A stretch of DNA of 64,000 bases, from contig JAJPGZ010000002.1 of assembly GCA_021325495.1 (NCBI GenBank), forward strand, positions 62,001 through 126,000, written 5' to 3'. The number at the start of each line of letters is the position of its first letter. The first letter of the stretch is position 1. Positions 52,680 to 61,979 of this stretch are shown piece after piece. The notes beneath the pieces were generated by a model, which saw only the letters and a list, made by a program, of their open reading frames with translations, was not told the DNA's origin and made no database searches. Both the position numbers and the translations under genes were made by a program. This DNA is from Spartobacteria bacterium (lineage in GTDB: Bacteria; Verrucomicrobiota; Verrucomicrobiia; Chthoniobacterales; UBA10450).

Positions 52680-53612
52680 CTATTTCACGCCCGTCGCGAA
52701 AACAGTCTGAAAATATGGGCTTTGCTTGTCGCGCGAAACCACGCGCACATCGATGTCTTTGAATCCGGCATCGTCGAGAAGCTCCTGCAATTTCACTTCA
52801 CTGAATCCGAGCCAGTGATCGGCGTACAATTCACGCGCTTTTTCAAAGCGATGCGACAGCAAATCGAGAATCACGACGCGACCATTTTTTTTCAACATGC
52901 GATGCGCGGCGGAGATCGCGCGTTCCGGATGAATGGCGTGGTGAAGCGCCTGCGAAAATATCGCAAGATCGACAATTCCCTTTTCCACCGGCGGGTCCTC
53001 GATGTCGCCGAGTCGGTACTCGAGATTCTTGAAGCCGTGTTTGCGCGCCAGCTTCGATCCGAACTCGACCATCTTCGGCGAATTATCGACCGCGATGACT
53101 TTGCGCGCGTTGTTCGCGAGCAATTGCGAAAGCGTTCCCTCGCCCGCGCCAAGATCGACAATTACTCCCGGCGGAATCAGCGGGATTAATGCATGCGCCA
53201 ATGCCTGCCACGAACGCCCCGGCACGTAACTGCGTCCGAATTTTCCCGCCAGCTCGTCGAAATATTCTCGCGCTTTATCGTGGCGTTTGCGAAGCACGAG
53301 TTTCAGCGCATTGCGATCGCGCGCGATCTCCGGCAACTCACGCGCGAGCACGCCCACCATCTCGCGAATGCGTTCGGCTCTGGCGGACGCTTTCGCCGGG
53401 CCGTAGTAAACATTTTTTCCGGAACGACGATCATCGACCACGCCGGCGCGTTTCAATTGTGCGAGATGACTGGAGATGCGCGACTGCCCCATCCCGAGAA
53501 TTTCCTGAAGCTCGGCCACTGAGAGTTCTTCTTCCTCGAGCAAAACGAGAAGACGCAATCGCGTTTCGTCGGCCAGGAGCCGGAGCAAATTTACCGTTGA
53601 CGCAATCGCCAC
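52680..53612 (-). CDS. ArsR-family regulator fused to SAM-dependent methyltransferase
   Basis: 310 residues from GTG 53612. Residues 1-75: winged HTH of ArsR/SmtB type (LLADETRLRLLVLLEEEELSVAELQEILGMGQSRISSHLAQLKRAGVVDDRR). Residues ~130-310: class I methyltransferase, motif I IVDLGAGEGTLSQLLA and motif II/III strands (VVILDLLSHRFEKARELY). Divergent from metK with a 63-bp gap carrying two palindromes, so it probably controls the S-adenosylmethionine cycle, sensing SAM or SAH. The role is inferred from neighbours and from SahR-like regulators. Confidence 0.88.
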   Translation of the reverse strand: MAIASTVNLLRLLADETRLRLLVLLEEEELSVAELQEILGMGQSRISSHLAQLKRAGVVDDRRSGKNVYYGPAKASARAERIREMVGVLARELPEIARDRNALKLVLRKRHDKAREYFDELAGKFGRSYVPGRSWQALAHALIPLIPPGVIVDLGAGEGTLSQLLANNARKVIAVDNSPKMVEFGSKLARKHGFKNLEYRLGDIEDPPVEKGIVDLAIFSQALHHAIHPERAISAAHRMLKKNGRVVILDLLSHRFEKARELYADHWLGFSEVKLQELLDDAGFKDIDVRVVSRDKQSPYFQTVFATGVK

Positions 53613-53675
53613 TCGATACGATACATCTACGTATCATGATCGGTCAATATGTTGACCGGTCCTCTTTTTATCCGC
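53613..53675. promoter_or_regulatory. Shared operator region between regulator and metK
   Basis: CGGTCAA-TATG-TTGACCG near 53641-53658 is a perfect 7+7 palindrome. A second inverted repeat GATAC-ATCTAC-GTATC lies near 53620-53635. Both lie between the divergent starts, as expected for the ArsR-type regulator's own binding sites. -10/-35 elements were not assigned. Confidence 0.6.
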
Positions 53676-54881
53676 ATGTCACGCCGTTTTATTTTTTCGT
53701 CTGAATCCGTCGGGGAAGGTCATCCGGATAAAGTTTGCGATACGATTTCCGATGCGGTGCTCGACGCCTGTCTCACGCAAGATCGACAATCGCGTGTCGC
53801 GTGTGAAACCTACGCGAAGTCGAACGTCGTCATCGTCGGCGGCGAGATCACGATTCCGAAACTGAAAAAAGAGCACAAGTCGCTGACGACCGTGCTCAAC
53901 ATCGACAAGATCGTCCGCGAGACGATCGCGGAGATCGGTTACGTGAACGAGGACGACGTCTTTCACGCCAACAAAGTTTTCATCAGCAACATCATCACGG
54001 ATCAATCGGCCGACATCTCGCAAGGTGTCGATCAAACTGACGCGGCCGGCAAAGGTCACGCCGAGCAGGGCGCGGGCGATCAAGGATTGATGTTCGGATT
54101 CGCGTGCGATGAAACGCCCGAGCTCATGCCGGCGCCGATCATGTTCGCGCATCGACTGGGTCGCGAATTAACACGCATCCGCAAGAGCGGCGAGTGCGGC
54201 TGGCTCCGGCCCGATGCGAAATCGCAAGTCTCCGTGATTTACGAAGACAACAAACCGGTCGGCATTTCCAACGTCGTCATTTCCACGCAGCACGTCGCCG
54301 ACGTGAAGCACAGCGAGATCAAAGATTTTTGTATCGAGAACGTGATCCGAAAAGTTTTGCCGAGTGAGATGTTGAACGACTCGACTGAATTTCTCATTAA
54401 TCCGACCGGACGATTCGTCGTTGGCGGACCGCAAGGCGATACTGGCCTAACGGGTCGCAAAATTATCGTCGATAGTTACGGCGGCATGGGCCGGCACGGC
54501 GGCGGCGCGTTCTCCGGAAAAGATCCGAGCAAAGTCGATCGCAGCGCGGCTTACATGGGACGCTGGGTCGCGAAGAATGTCGTGGCCGCAGGATTAGCGA
54601 GCCGTTGCGAAGTGCAATTCGCTTACGCCATCGGTCATCCGCAGCCGGTCAGCGTGCACATTAATACTTTCCTAACGAACACGGTTGATGAAGAGAAAAT
54701 CGAGAACGCGGTAAAGAGCGTTTTCAGTTTCAAACCGGCCGACATCGTCGAACAACTCGATCTGCTGCGCCCGATTTACTCGAAGACAACGAACTACGGA
54801 CACTTCGGCAAGATCGACGATCCGGACATTACGTGGGAGTCCACCGATCGAGCGAAGGATTTAAAGGCAGCAGCAAAGTAG
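53676..54881 (+). CDS. metK: S-adenosylmethionine synthetase
   Basis: 401 residues from ATG 53676. Motifs: [46 protein letters not shown] (methionine loop), [32 protein letters not shown], and [26 protein letters not shown] (P-loop-like). Makes S-adenosylmethionine from ATP and methionine. Downstream a GxxExxY element is inserted, then ahcY. Confidence 0.97.
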   Translation: MSRRFIFSSESVGEGHPDKVCDTISDAVLDACLTQDRQSRVACETYAKSNVVIVGGEITIPKLKKEHKSLTTVLNIDKIVRETIAEIGYVNEDDVFHANKVFISNIITDQSADISQGVDQTDAAGKGHAEQGAGDQGLMFGFACDETPELMPAPIMFAHRLGRELTRIRKSGECGWLRPDAKSQVSVIYEDNKPVGISNVVISTQHVADVKHSEIKDFCIENVIRKVLPSEMLNDSTEFLINPTGRFVVGGPQGDTGLTGRKIIVDSYGGMGRHGGGAFSGKDPSKVDRSAAYMGRWVAKNVVAAGLASRCEVQFAYAIGHPQPVSVHINTFLTNTVDEEKIENAVKSVFSFKPADIVEQLDLLRPIYSKTTNYGHFGKIDDPDITWESTDRAKDLKAAAK

Positions 54882-55318
54882 TCCACAGATTTCGCAGATT
54901 TACACAGATTAAAAATGCAGAAGGATCCGGAAACTTTCGCGATTATTGGGGCCGCGATGGAAGTGCATCGCGAGCTTGGGCGCGGCTTTTTGGAACTCGT
55001 TTATCAAACTGCGCTGGCATTGGAGTTTCAGGAACGCGGAATTCCGTTTCAGGCCGAAGTCACGTTGCCAGTTCGTTACAAAAATAAGCTGCTGACCTGC
55101 GCTTATCGCGCCGACTTCGTTTGTTTCGAATCAGTCATCGTCGAAACAAAAGCCATCGCGAGGTTAACCGGCGCGGACGAAGCGCAGCTAATCAACGAAT
55201 TGAAAGCAACCGGCCTCCATCGAGGTCTGTTGCTGAATTTCGGAGCGACCAGTCTCGAACATAAGCGACTCGTTTTCGGCCCCTCCGAAAATCTGTGTAA
55301 ATCTGTGAAATCTGTGGA
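54882..55318. mobile_element. Terminal-inverted-repeat element carrying a GxxExxY gene
   Basis: 29-bp ends at 54882-54910 (TCCACAGATTTCGCAGATTT...) and 55290-55318 (...TGAAATCTGTGGA) are inverted repeats matching at 28 of 29 bases, starting right after the metK stop. The sequence between them is the GxxExxY gene. The right repeat is part of its reading frame. A related arm pair without a gene is at 13180-13250. No transposase is visible, so how it moves is unknown. Confidence 0.7.
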
Positions 55319-55334
55319 CGAAATCTATTTATGA
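54915..55334 (+). CDS. GxxExxY protein (PD-(D/E)XK-like nuclease family)
   Basis: 139 residues. Family signature at the N-terminus: [27 protein letters not shown] (GxxExxY), then a PD-(D/E)XK-type core ([47 protein letters not shown]). The last 15 residues ([15 protein letters not shown]) are encoded by the right terminal repeat and the following bases. It is bounded by terminal inverted repeats (54882, 55290), inserted between metK and ahcY, and overlaps the ahcY ATG by four bases. Nuclease activity is inferred from the fold. Confidence 0.85.
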   Translation: MQKDPETFAIIGAAMEVHRELGRGFLELVYQTALALEFQERGIPFQAEVTLPVRYKNKLLTCAYRADFVCFESVIVETKAIARLTGADEAQLINELKATGLHRGLLLNFGATSLEHKRLVFGPSENLCKSVKSVDEIYL

Positions 55335-56764
55335 GCACGACAACAACTAAGATCGACAAGCAACAGGATTACAAAGTCGCCGACATTTCGCTCGCCGACT
55401 TTGGCCGCAAAGAAATTTCCATCGCGGAAAAGGAAATGCCGGGCTTGATGGCGATCCGCGAGAAATATGCGACGAGCAAACCGCTCGACGGCGTGCGCAT
55501 CACCGGTTCGTTGCACATGACGATCCAGACGGCGGTGCTGATAGAGACACTTGTCGATCTTGGCGCGTCGGTGCGTTGGGCTTCGTGCAATATTTTTTCG
55601 ACGCAAGATCACGCCGCGGCGGCGATCGCGAAGGCGGGTGTGCCGGTCTTCGCGTGGAAGGGTGAATCACTCGAGGAATATTGGTGGTGCACTTACAAGG
55701 CGCTTTCGCACGGCGACGGCAAAGGTCCGCAGCTCATCGTCGATGATGGCGGCGACGCGACGTTGCTCATCCACAAAGGCTTTGAGCTCGAAGAAGGCAG
55801 TGATTGGATCAAGACAAGATCGACATCGAAGGAAGAGCAGGTCATCAAGGATTTGTTAGGCGAAATCCAGCGCGAGAATCCATATCGCTGGCATGAGATG
55901 GTAAAGGATTGGCGCGGCGTCTCGGAAGAGACGACGACCGGCGTGCATCGGCTCTACAAGATGCACCAGGAAAACAAGCTGCTCGTTCCCGCGCTCAACG
56001 TGAACGACAGCGTGACGAAGTCGAAGTTCGACAATCTTTACGGCTGCCGCCATTCGTTAGTCGATGGGTTGAATCGCGCGCTCGACGTCATGATCGCCGG
56101 CAAAGTCGCGGTCGTGTGCGGTTACGGCGACGTCGGCAAAGGTTGCGCGCAATCGCTCCGCGGCCAGGGCGCGCGCGTCATCGTTACCGAGATCGATCCG
56201 ATCAACGCGCTCCAAGCCGCGATGGAAGGCTACGAAGTCACGACCATCGAAAACACGTTAGGCCGCGCCGACATTTACATCAGCGCAACGGGCAACACCG
56301 ACGTCATCCGGCTCGAGCACATTGAGAAGATGAAAGACCAGGCCGTAGTCGGGAACATCGGTCACTTCGACAATGAGATTCAAGTTGATGCGCTGGAAAA
56401 CGCGAAAGGCGTAAAGCGCACGAACATCAAGCCGCAGGTCGACAAGTACACATTCCCGGACGGCCACGAAATCTTCCTGCTTTCAGAAGGTCGCCTATTG
56501 AATCTCGGTAACGCCACCGGTCACCCGAGTTTCGTCATGTCGAATTCGTTTTCGAACCAGGTCCTCGCCCAACTCGATCTCTGGAAAAATCGGGACACCT
56601 ACAAGCCGGGCGTTTACGTCTTGTCGAAGAAACTCGACGAAGAAGTCGCGCGCCTGCATTTGGAAAAGATCGGCGTGAAGCTGACTCGCCTAACGAAAGA
56701 GCAAGCCGAGTACATCGGCGTGTCTCCCGACGGGCCGTTCAAGACCGAGCATTACCGTTACTAA
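55331..56764 (+). CDS. ahcY: Adenosylhomocysteinase
   Basis: 477 residues. NAD site [15 protein letters not shown], active-site segments [15 protein letters not shown] and [13 protein letters not shown], and the C-terminal FKTEHYRY that binds NAD. Cleaves S-adenosylhomocysteine to adenosine and homocysteine, completing the methyl cycle with MetK. The TAA stop is fused to an iterated word. Start ATGA overlaps the GxxExxY stop, so the inserted gene now lies within the transcription unit. Confidence 0.97.
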   Translation: MSTTTTKIDKQQDYKVADISLADFGRKEISIAEKEMPGLMAIREKYATSKPLDGVRITGSLHMTIQTAVLIETLVDLGASVRWASCNIFSTQDHAAAAIAKAGVPVFAWKGESLEEYWWCTYKALSHGDGKGPQLIVDDGGDATLLIHKGFELEEGSDWIKTRSTSKEEQVIKDLLGEIQRENPYRWHEMVKDWRGVSEETTTGVHRLYKMHQENKLLVPALNVNDSVTKSKFDNLYGCRHSLVDGLNRALDVMIAGKVAVVCGYGDVGKGCAQSLRGQGARVIVTEIDPINALQAAMEGYEVTTIENTLGRADIYISATGNTDVIRLEHIEKMKDQAVVGNIGHFDNEIQVDALENAKGVKRTNIKPQVDKYTFPDGHEIFLLSEGRLLNLGNATGHPSFVMSNSFSNQVLAQLDLWKNRDTYKPGVYVLSKKLDEEVARLHLEKIGVKLTRLTKEQAEYIGVSPDGPFKTEHYRY

Positions 56765-56774
56765 GATCGACAAT

Positions 56775-57329
56775 TCAATGTCGGCCGGTATCGACCGCTT
56801 CGTAATAGTCGCGTTCCAACTCGCGCAGCGCGGGTGATTTCGCGATTTCGAGTAACGTCGGGCCAGACGCTTTGACGTCGAAGACTTGTCCGTTGACTTC
56901 GCCGATCACGATCCAGCCATCCATCTCCGCGCCGCGACCGTAGCGCGCGAAGCCGACGATGTTAACGATGCGCGCGTGCAGATCGCTCGCGCTCACCGGT
57001 CCGCTCGCTTCCAATCGTCCGCGAAAGCGCACGGGGAATTCTTTGCGATCGTAAATGAAACGATGCTGCGGATCGAACACCGGATGCGCGACGAAATAGA
57101 CGGTGACGTCGCATTGCGGAACCTTTCTCGAGAAATCGCGCACGGTGACGAGAACGCGTTTACCGCGCGCGTAATCGCGGTCGTAACTGCCGCCCCAATC
57201 TTCCCAGTAGGATTGGAAACTGTCTTTCGTTCCGATTTCGTGCGCGTCGAGACTGAGGCTGCCGGCGAATGCGCGCGTGGCGCAAAATACGACCGCGAAC
57301 ACCACGCAAGATCGACAATCACTTTTCAT
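56775..57329 (-). CDS. Secreted protein of unknown function
   Basis: 184 residues: signal-like N-terminus (MKSDCRSCVVFAVVFCATRAFA), where DCRSC comes from the iterated word at 57308, then a mixed beta/alpha body (VLVTVRDFSRKVPQCDVTVYFVAHPVF...). No family recognised. ATGA overlap with the membrane protein downstream of it in the operon (57326-57667). Convergent with ahcY. Confidence 0.7.
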   Translation of the reverse strand: MKSDCRSCVVFAVVFCATRAFAGSLSLDAHEIGTKDSFQSYWEDWGGSYDRDYARGKRVLVTVRDFSRKVPQCDVTVYFVAHPVFDPQHRFIYDRKEFPVRFRGRLEASGPVSASDLHARIVNIVGFARYGRGAEMDGWIVIGEVNGQVFDVKASGPTLLEIAKSPALRELERDYYEAVDTGRH

Positions 57330-57667
57330 CGTCCTTCGTAATGAATTCGATGCAATAAACGATGGACAAACGGCGCGACCAGAACCGAGGCGATGCCGAT
57401 AAACATTAATCCCGAAAAGAGCGCGTAGAACGACGCGAAAAGTTTCGCGGCATCCGTATGCAGCGGATCGACCGGCCCCATGCCGCCGAGAATCATCGAT
57501 GCGTTCAGCAACGAGTCGATCCAGGGCAATCCGGCGATGAGATGATAACCAACAACCCCGATGCCAAGCGCAAACACAATCACCGCCGCCGCAACTAATC
57601 CGTGCCGCCCGACCCGGCGCAAAAATTGCGCAGGCGTCAGCAACCGATGCGTGTGGTTTTCGTACAC
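57326..57667 (-). CDS. Small two-helix membrane protein, ion-channel-like
   Basis: 113 residues from GTG 57667. Two long membrane helices (GLVAAAVIVFALGIGVVGYHLIAG, KLFASFYALFSGLMFIGIASVLVAPF) separated by a re-entrant-like LNASMILGGMGPVD. The layout resembles two-pore-domain channel halves but lacks the TVGYG filter, so potassium conduction is not supported. Sits in an operon with a secreted protein. Confidence 0.65.
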   Translation of the reverse strand: MYENHTHRLLTPAQFLRRVGRHGLVAAAVIVFALGIGVVGYHLIAGLPWIDSLLNASMILGGMGPVDPLHTDAAKLFASFYALFSGLMFIGIASVLVAPFVHRLLHRIHYEGR

Positions 57668-57673
57668 GATTCG

Positions 57674-58030
57674 CTAACGCTCAACTTTCGACACGCTGAT
57701 GTAACGGCAACCGGTGGCGGCGCCGCGTCGCCAATTCCCGAAAACGCGGACGCGGCGATGATGAGCCGCCGCGTCCGCGAGAATTTTCTCATCTTTAAAT
57801 CCGGCGGCGAGCCAAACGGTTTCGCCGAAACCCACGTTGAAATCAAACATGATGGGCGCGGCGCAAGGCTGGCCGCGATGGTAGGCGACGCGGCCGATGC
57901 CTTCGAACTTGGACGATGAAGAAGATGTCGATCTTGCGGACGCGCTCACGGATTTCGTTTTCGCTTCCGCGCAGCCGGCCACGATCAACGCGAGACTCGT
58001 TAGGGAAATTCGGCGAAGAAAGTTTCTCAT
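57674..58030 (-). CDS. Small lipoprotein of unknown function
   Basis: 118 residues from ATG 58030: signal with lipobox (LALIVAGC), Ser-rich linker, then ~60 residues with no known domain. ATGA overlap with the upstream SET-domain gene. The iterated word near 57926 encodes ARSTSSSS-like serine-rich sequence at the linker. Confidence 0.6.
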   Translation of the reverse strand: MRNFLRRISLTSLALIVAGCAEAKTKSVSASARSTSSSSSKFEGIGRVAYHRGQPCAAPIMFDFNVGFGETVWLAAGFKDEKILADAAAHHRRVRVFGNWRRGAATGCRYISVSKVER

Positions 58031-58539
58031 TGGTTCATGCGCGCGATTTTCTCGGCGAGATAAGTGGAGAAATATCCGGCGTATTTTTTCTGCAGCTCCG
58101 GCTTTTGCCAATCTTTTCCGGTCAACGTCCCGCGACAATTGTTAGATCGACAATTGCATTTCACTTCGTAGTCGTCGTCATCCGTCGTACACCAATCGTG
58201 CGTCAGCTCTTCATCGGCGGCGATGTCGCGCATGGCCACGAACGTGATTTCGCCGCGCATGCCGAGATTCGCGTCGCAACTGTGGTTCGAATACAACATC
58301 GACAACTCGCGTTCCTCTGGATTGACGGGTGCGATGAAAAAATCATCACCGATTTGGATTTCGACCGGGCCTAACGAGGGCGTGATTTCGCGCTTCAAGG
58401 TTTCGCGATTCACGATGTGCCCGCCTTTCACGAGCACGACTTCGCCCTTGTCGATCTTCGCCGTCGCGAACAAGCCGCGGCCGTGGATGGGCGATTCGCG
58501 CACTTCGGTTTTGGGCGACCGGTAAGAGAGCGGCAGCAT
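58027..58539 (-). CDS. SET-domain protein
   Basis: 170 residues, SET fold with cysteine-rich tail: RESPIHGRGLFATAKIDKGE, LYSNHSCDANLGM (NHSCxxN), EELTHDWCTTDDDDYEVKCNCRSNNCRG (post-SET CxC..C). Bacterial SET proteins methylate lysines of host or self proteins; the target here is unknown. The post-SET cysteines are present, so catalytic competence is plausible. Confidence 0.87.
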   Translation of the reverse strand: MLPLSYRSPKTEVRESPIHGRGLFATAKIDKGEVVLVKGGHIVNRETLKREITPSLGPVEIQIGDDFFIAPVNPEERELSMLYSNHSCDANLGMRGEITFVAMRDIAADEELTHDWCTTDDDDYEVKCNCRSNNCRGTLTGKDWQKPELQKKYAGYFSTYLAEKIARMNQ

Positions 58540-58628
58540 TCGCCTAGACTAATGACATAGTCCGCGCTCGCCAAGTTGAGGCTCGGCGAACGCGAAAAAG
58601 GCACACCGGTTGCTTGGTAAGAATCGCC

Positions 58629-59630
58629 ATGTCTCTCCGGTGCAGTCTGCCCATTTTCATCGCTCTCGCCCTGGTGGTAACGCCATCGGTGCGCGCGACC
58701 GATGACGTGCTTAGCATCACAACGACGATCACCCCCGGAACGCCATCAACCTCAGAAGGTTTCACGTTTAACAACGACCAGCAGGCGGTCGATACCATCA
58801 CCACTGCGAACGCCACCTACCAGGCGATTTCGGCGGCCGACAACGTGTTCGTTCGACGAAACGCGGTCAATGCCGACCAGTCCTCCATTTGGTACACGAC
58901 GAGCGGCGTCGGGACCGACTTGAGCGGCATTCATCAGGACAGCTACGCGCAGATGCTCACGAGCAATAACATTCTCGTTGGCTCGGATAACATTTTCGCG
59001 AACGGAACGGCGAACTTGACCGGCAATGTTGAGCGTGTCGATTTTACGTGGAATTCGCCCATCACGGTGAGCAACTCTTTTGCGTTCGCCGTCTTCGATC
59101 GCGGCGCGGTCACCGTTCATGACTCGTTCACGATTGCTGTCGTTACGGCCGTCGATGGTGCTGGAAATCCGACGGCGTATGGAGGGTTTCTTGTTGTTAC
59201 CGGGGGCTGGGGCGCGAGCAATGCGGTCCCGGATTTCACCTATCGATTTTTTCGTTACAACAACGGCGACATCACCACCACGACGACCGATAGCACCGTG
59301 ACAGCCACGCAGGGACTCGGCGGCATCATCATCAAAGCGAGCGATCTCGGACTCGCGCCCGGCACGGACATCTACGGCTACTCGCTCATGGCGTCCGATG
59401 TTACCGTGACTGATCCTTCGCAACTCCTTGACTGGACCGACAGCACACACTTTCCGACTACGACCGATTCGAACACGGGCAGCAATGGGCTCGATCTCGT
59501 CGGCGTAAATGGATTGCTCTTCGCCGTCGTGCCGGAGCCGGCGCCATCTGCGATTTTGTTAGGCGCGTTTTTCGCGCTGGTCATTCTCTGTCATCAATTG
59601 CGCTCGCGCGCAGTCGTGGCCAAAAAGTAA
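58629..59630 (+). CDS. PEP-CTERM-type secreted protein
   Basis: 333 residues from ATG 58629: signal peptide (MSLRCSLPIFIALALVVTPSVRA), a long Thr/Ser/Asn-rich beta-type body, and a C-terminal VPEPAPSAILLGAFFALVILCHQLRSRAVV: PEP motif, hydrophobic helix and basic tail. Exosortase-sorted surface or exopolysaccharide-associated protein. No exosortase in the window. Free of the iterated word; the word abuts its stop (59632). Confidence 0.8.
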   Translation: MSLRCSLPIFIALALVVTPSVRATDDVLSITTTITPGTPSTSEGFTFNNDQQAVDTITTANATYQAISAADNVFVRRNAVNADQSSIWYTTSGVGTDLSGIHQDSYAQMLTSNNILVGSDNIFANGTANLTGNVERVDFTWNSPITVSNSFAFAVFDRGAVTVHDSFTIAVVTAVDGAGNPTAYGGFLVVTGGWGASNAVPDFTYRFFRYNNGDITTTTTDSTVTATQGLGGIIIKASDLGLAPGTDIYGYSLMASDVTVTDPSQLLDWTDSTHFPTTTDSNTGSNGLDLVGVNGLLFAVVPEPAPSAILLGAFFALVILCHQLRSRAVVAKK

Positions 59631-59675
59631 TTGTCGATCTTGCGTTGATCTGCCGCATCGCGCAGCATTCGCGCG

Positions 59676-60998
59676 ATGGCCGAGGAGAAGATGTCGATCT
59701 TGCAAGCCGAGCAAGTCGATCATCAACTCGTCCGCGGGATCGGCATTCCGGCGCTGACCGCGAACATCGTTAGCTCGACGATCGGCGCGGGAATTTTTGT
59801 CATTCCGGCAACAGTCGCGCTCGGACTCGGGCCCGCCGCGCCGCTCGCCTTTTTTTGTTGCGCGGTCGCGATGGTGTTGTTCGTCACCTGTTTTGCGATC
59901 GCCGGCAGTCGCGTGTCGTTAACCGGCGGACTTTACGCGTATGTCGAGGTCGCGTTTGGCAAATACGTCGGGTTTCTCGCGGGCATGCTTTATTTTCTCA
60001 CCGCGCTTGGCGCGGTCGCGGGCGTGGTCAACGTGCTCGCGAATTCCATCGCACTCGTCTTTCCGTTTCTCGGCGGACCGGTCATGCGCATCGTCGTCAT
60101 GTTCGCGGTTTACGGCGTGCTCGTGTTCATCAACATCCGCGGCGTGCGCGAAGGCGCGGGCGCGGTCACGACCATCACCATCGCGAAACTTCTGCCGCTG
60201 CTCTTGTTCATCGGCGTCGGCATCTTTTTCATTCATCCGCAAAATCTCAGCTGGCCCGGTTGGCCCGGCAGCAAACCGTTAGGCGACGCCGTCGTCTTGT
60301 TGATGTTTGCCTTCGTCGGAATCGAAGTCGCGTTGATCCCGAGCGGCGAAGTGAAAAATCCCGCGCGCACCGTGCCGCGCTCGGCTTATCTCGCGCTCGT
60401 CATCACCACCATCATTTACATTATGATCCAACTCGTGGCGCAAGGAACGCTCGGTGTCGATCTTGCCCATCACAAGGACGCGCCGCTCGCCGAATCGGCC
60501 GCGTTATTTCTGGGTCAAGTCGGTCGCACCATTCTCCTCGCCGGCGCGACCATCTCGGCGTTCGGATTCGTCACCAGCGACATCCTCAGTTCGCCGCGCA
60601 TGATCTTCGCCTTCGGCCGCGACGGCGCCCTGCCGAAATTTTTCGCGCACGTCCATCCGCGTTTTCGCTCGCCCGACGTCGCCATCATCACCTACGCCGT
60701 GCTCGCGTTCGCCTTGTCGATCAGCGGCACGTTCGAAAAACTGGCCGTGCTTTCCAACGTCGCCGTTCTCCTGATGTATCTGCTCTGCTGCGCCGCCTGC
60801 TGGTTTCTCGTGCAACGCGACGTCCGCGCCGACGGCGCGCGACCGTTCAATTTTCCGGGAATGAAAATCGTGCCCGCGCTCGCGATTGTCGCGATCATCT
60901 GGATTCTCGCGCACGCGACGGCGTTGGAATTTGAAGTGACGGGAATCGTCCTGGCGATTGCGTCGGTGTTGTATTTCGTTAGGCGACAGCTGAGATAG
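59676..60998 (+). CDS. Amino acid permease (APC family)
   Basis: 440 residues, about 12 membrane helices. N-terminus GIGIPALTANIVSSTIGAGIFVIPATVAL is the APC signature; FAFVGIEVALIPSGEVKNPARTVPRS lies in the helix 6/7 area. Substrate unknown. The iterated word at 59692 encodes MSILQ at residue 6. Confidence 0.9.
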   Translation: MAEEKMSILQAEQVDHQLVRGIGIPALTANIVSSTIGAGIFVIPATVALGLGPAAPLAFFCCAVAMVLFVTCFAIAGSRVSLTGGLYAYVEVAFGKYVGFLAGMLYFLTALGAVAGVVNVLANSIALVFPFLGGPVMRIVVMFAVYGVLVFINIRGVREGAGAVTTITIAKLLPLLLFIGVGIFFIHPQNLSWPGWPGSKPLGDAVVLLMFAFVGIEVALIPSGEVKNPARTVPRSAYLALVITTIIYIMIQLVAQGTLGVDLAHHKDAPLAESAALFLGQVGRTILLAGATISAFGFVTSDILSSPRMIFAFGRDGALPKFFAHVHPRFRSPDVAIITYAVLAFALSISGTFEKLAVLSNVAVLLMYLLCCAACWFLVQRDVRADGARPFNFPGMKIVPALAIVAIIWILAHATALEFEVTGIVLAIASVLYFVRRQLR

Positions 60999-61013
60999 CG
61001 GCGAAGGCGGTCA

Positions 61014-61979
61014 CTATTTCTGCTTTTTTAACGCTTGGTCCAACAGTTCTCGAACACGTGAAGCAGGCTCCACAATCCCTAACGACATCAACGACTGGGA
61101 AAGTACAGTTTCTGGCTTCTCTCCCGGTACCGTGATCTCCTTTCCGCCCGCGACAGCGGGAAAGTATTGCAGCGGACCCGAACTCACGATGCCGAGGAAT
61201 GCTACTCTTCCGCTTAACACAAAATTTCCGAATCGATCACTACCAGTCGGCACCCGAAAGACCGGGCCACCGCTGTTTCCCGGAAAAATGCTCGCGTCGA
61301 TTAAGAAAGGGCTGTTCGTAGGATTGCTCGGCGATACCCACGATACAATGCCATAACGTAAAATTGCTTTCGTCCAGTAAGTCGGGCCAACTGCACCGGG
61401 ATAACCTAAGACGGCGACTGCCGCACCTTCAAAGAAGTCTTCATCTGTCGCGATGGATGAATAACCGATAGCTGTGCCCTTCGGGCGTTCGAGATCTTTG
61501 GAAGAGAAACGAACCGGAATACACGCTAAGTCAACGGCGGCGTCTTGGTGGGCGATCCATAATTTGGAATCACCATTTTCGAGCTTGAGCTCGACACCGA
61601 GATATTCGTCAACAGGACGCGAGTCTAACCACGAAAAGCGAACGCGAACCGAAGTCGGAGTCCACTTTTTCGTTGGATCGGAAAACACGTGCTTAGCGGT
61701 CACCAGAAATGCGCCAGTTGGTGCGTTATCGGGACCGGTCAACATCAGCACGCCGGTGCCAACAGGAACAAATACCTTTTTCTTCTCGGTCTTGCCGTCA
61801 GGTTTCGAAACCTCGGCGTCCTTAACCTCGCCGATCGCAACGGTCGACTCGCGCCACGGTTGAACCCACGGAATCGGCTGCGGCGGTCCTTCGCCGGGCG
61901 GGTTACTTTGCTGCGCCTCCATCGATTGAGTGATTAACAGAACGAACGCAGTGACTGCCGTTCGTGCAACGACGATCAT
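61014..61979 (-). CDS. Trypsin-like serine protease, secreted
   Basis: 321 residues: signal-like N-terminus, catalytic His (LVTAKHVFSD), Asp (QDAAVDLACIPV) and Ser (PGNSGGPVF) of the trypsin/S1-S46-like type. Periplasmic or surface protease; substrate unknown. Base composition looks less GC-rich than its neighbours, and no iterated word occurs for nearly 2.3 kb around it, which suggests recent acquisition. ATGA overlap with sufD. Confidence 0.8.
   Translation of the reverse strand: MIVVARTAVTAFVLLITQSMEAQQSNPPGEGPPQPIPWVQPWRESTVAIGEVKDAEVSKPDGKTEKKKVFVPVGTGVLMLTGPDNAPTGAFLVTAKHVFSDPTKKWTPTSVRVRFSWLDSRPVDEYLGVELKLENGDSKLWIAHQDAAVDLACIPVRFSSKDLERPKGTAIGYSSIATDEDFFEGAAVAVLGYPGAVGPTYWTKAILRYGIVSWVSPSNPTNSPFLIDASIFPGNSGGPVFRVPTGSDRFGNFVLSGRVAFLGIVSSGPLQYFPAVAGGKEITVPGEKPETVLSQSLMSLGIVEPASRVRELLDQALKKQK

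Noticed and set aside
57326-57667. Potassium channel assignment
   Set aside because: The loop lacks a TVGYG-type selectivity filter; only the two-helix layout is similar.
59855-60934. 359-codon Arg-rich open frame inside the permease gene, other frame
   Set aside because: Typical out-of-frame shadow; the permease frame has a complete family signature.
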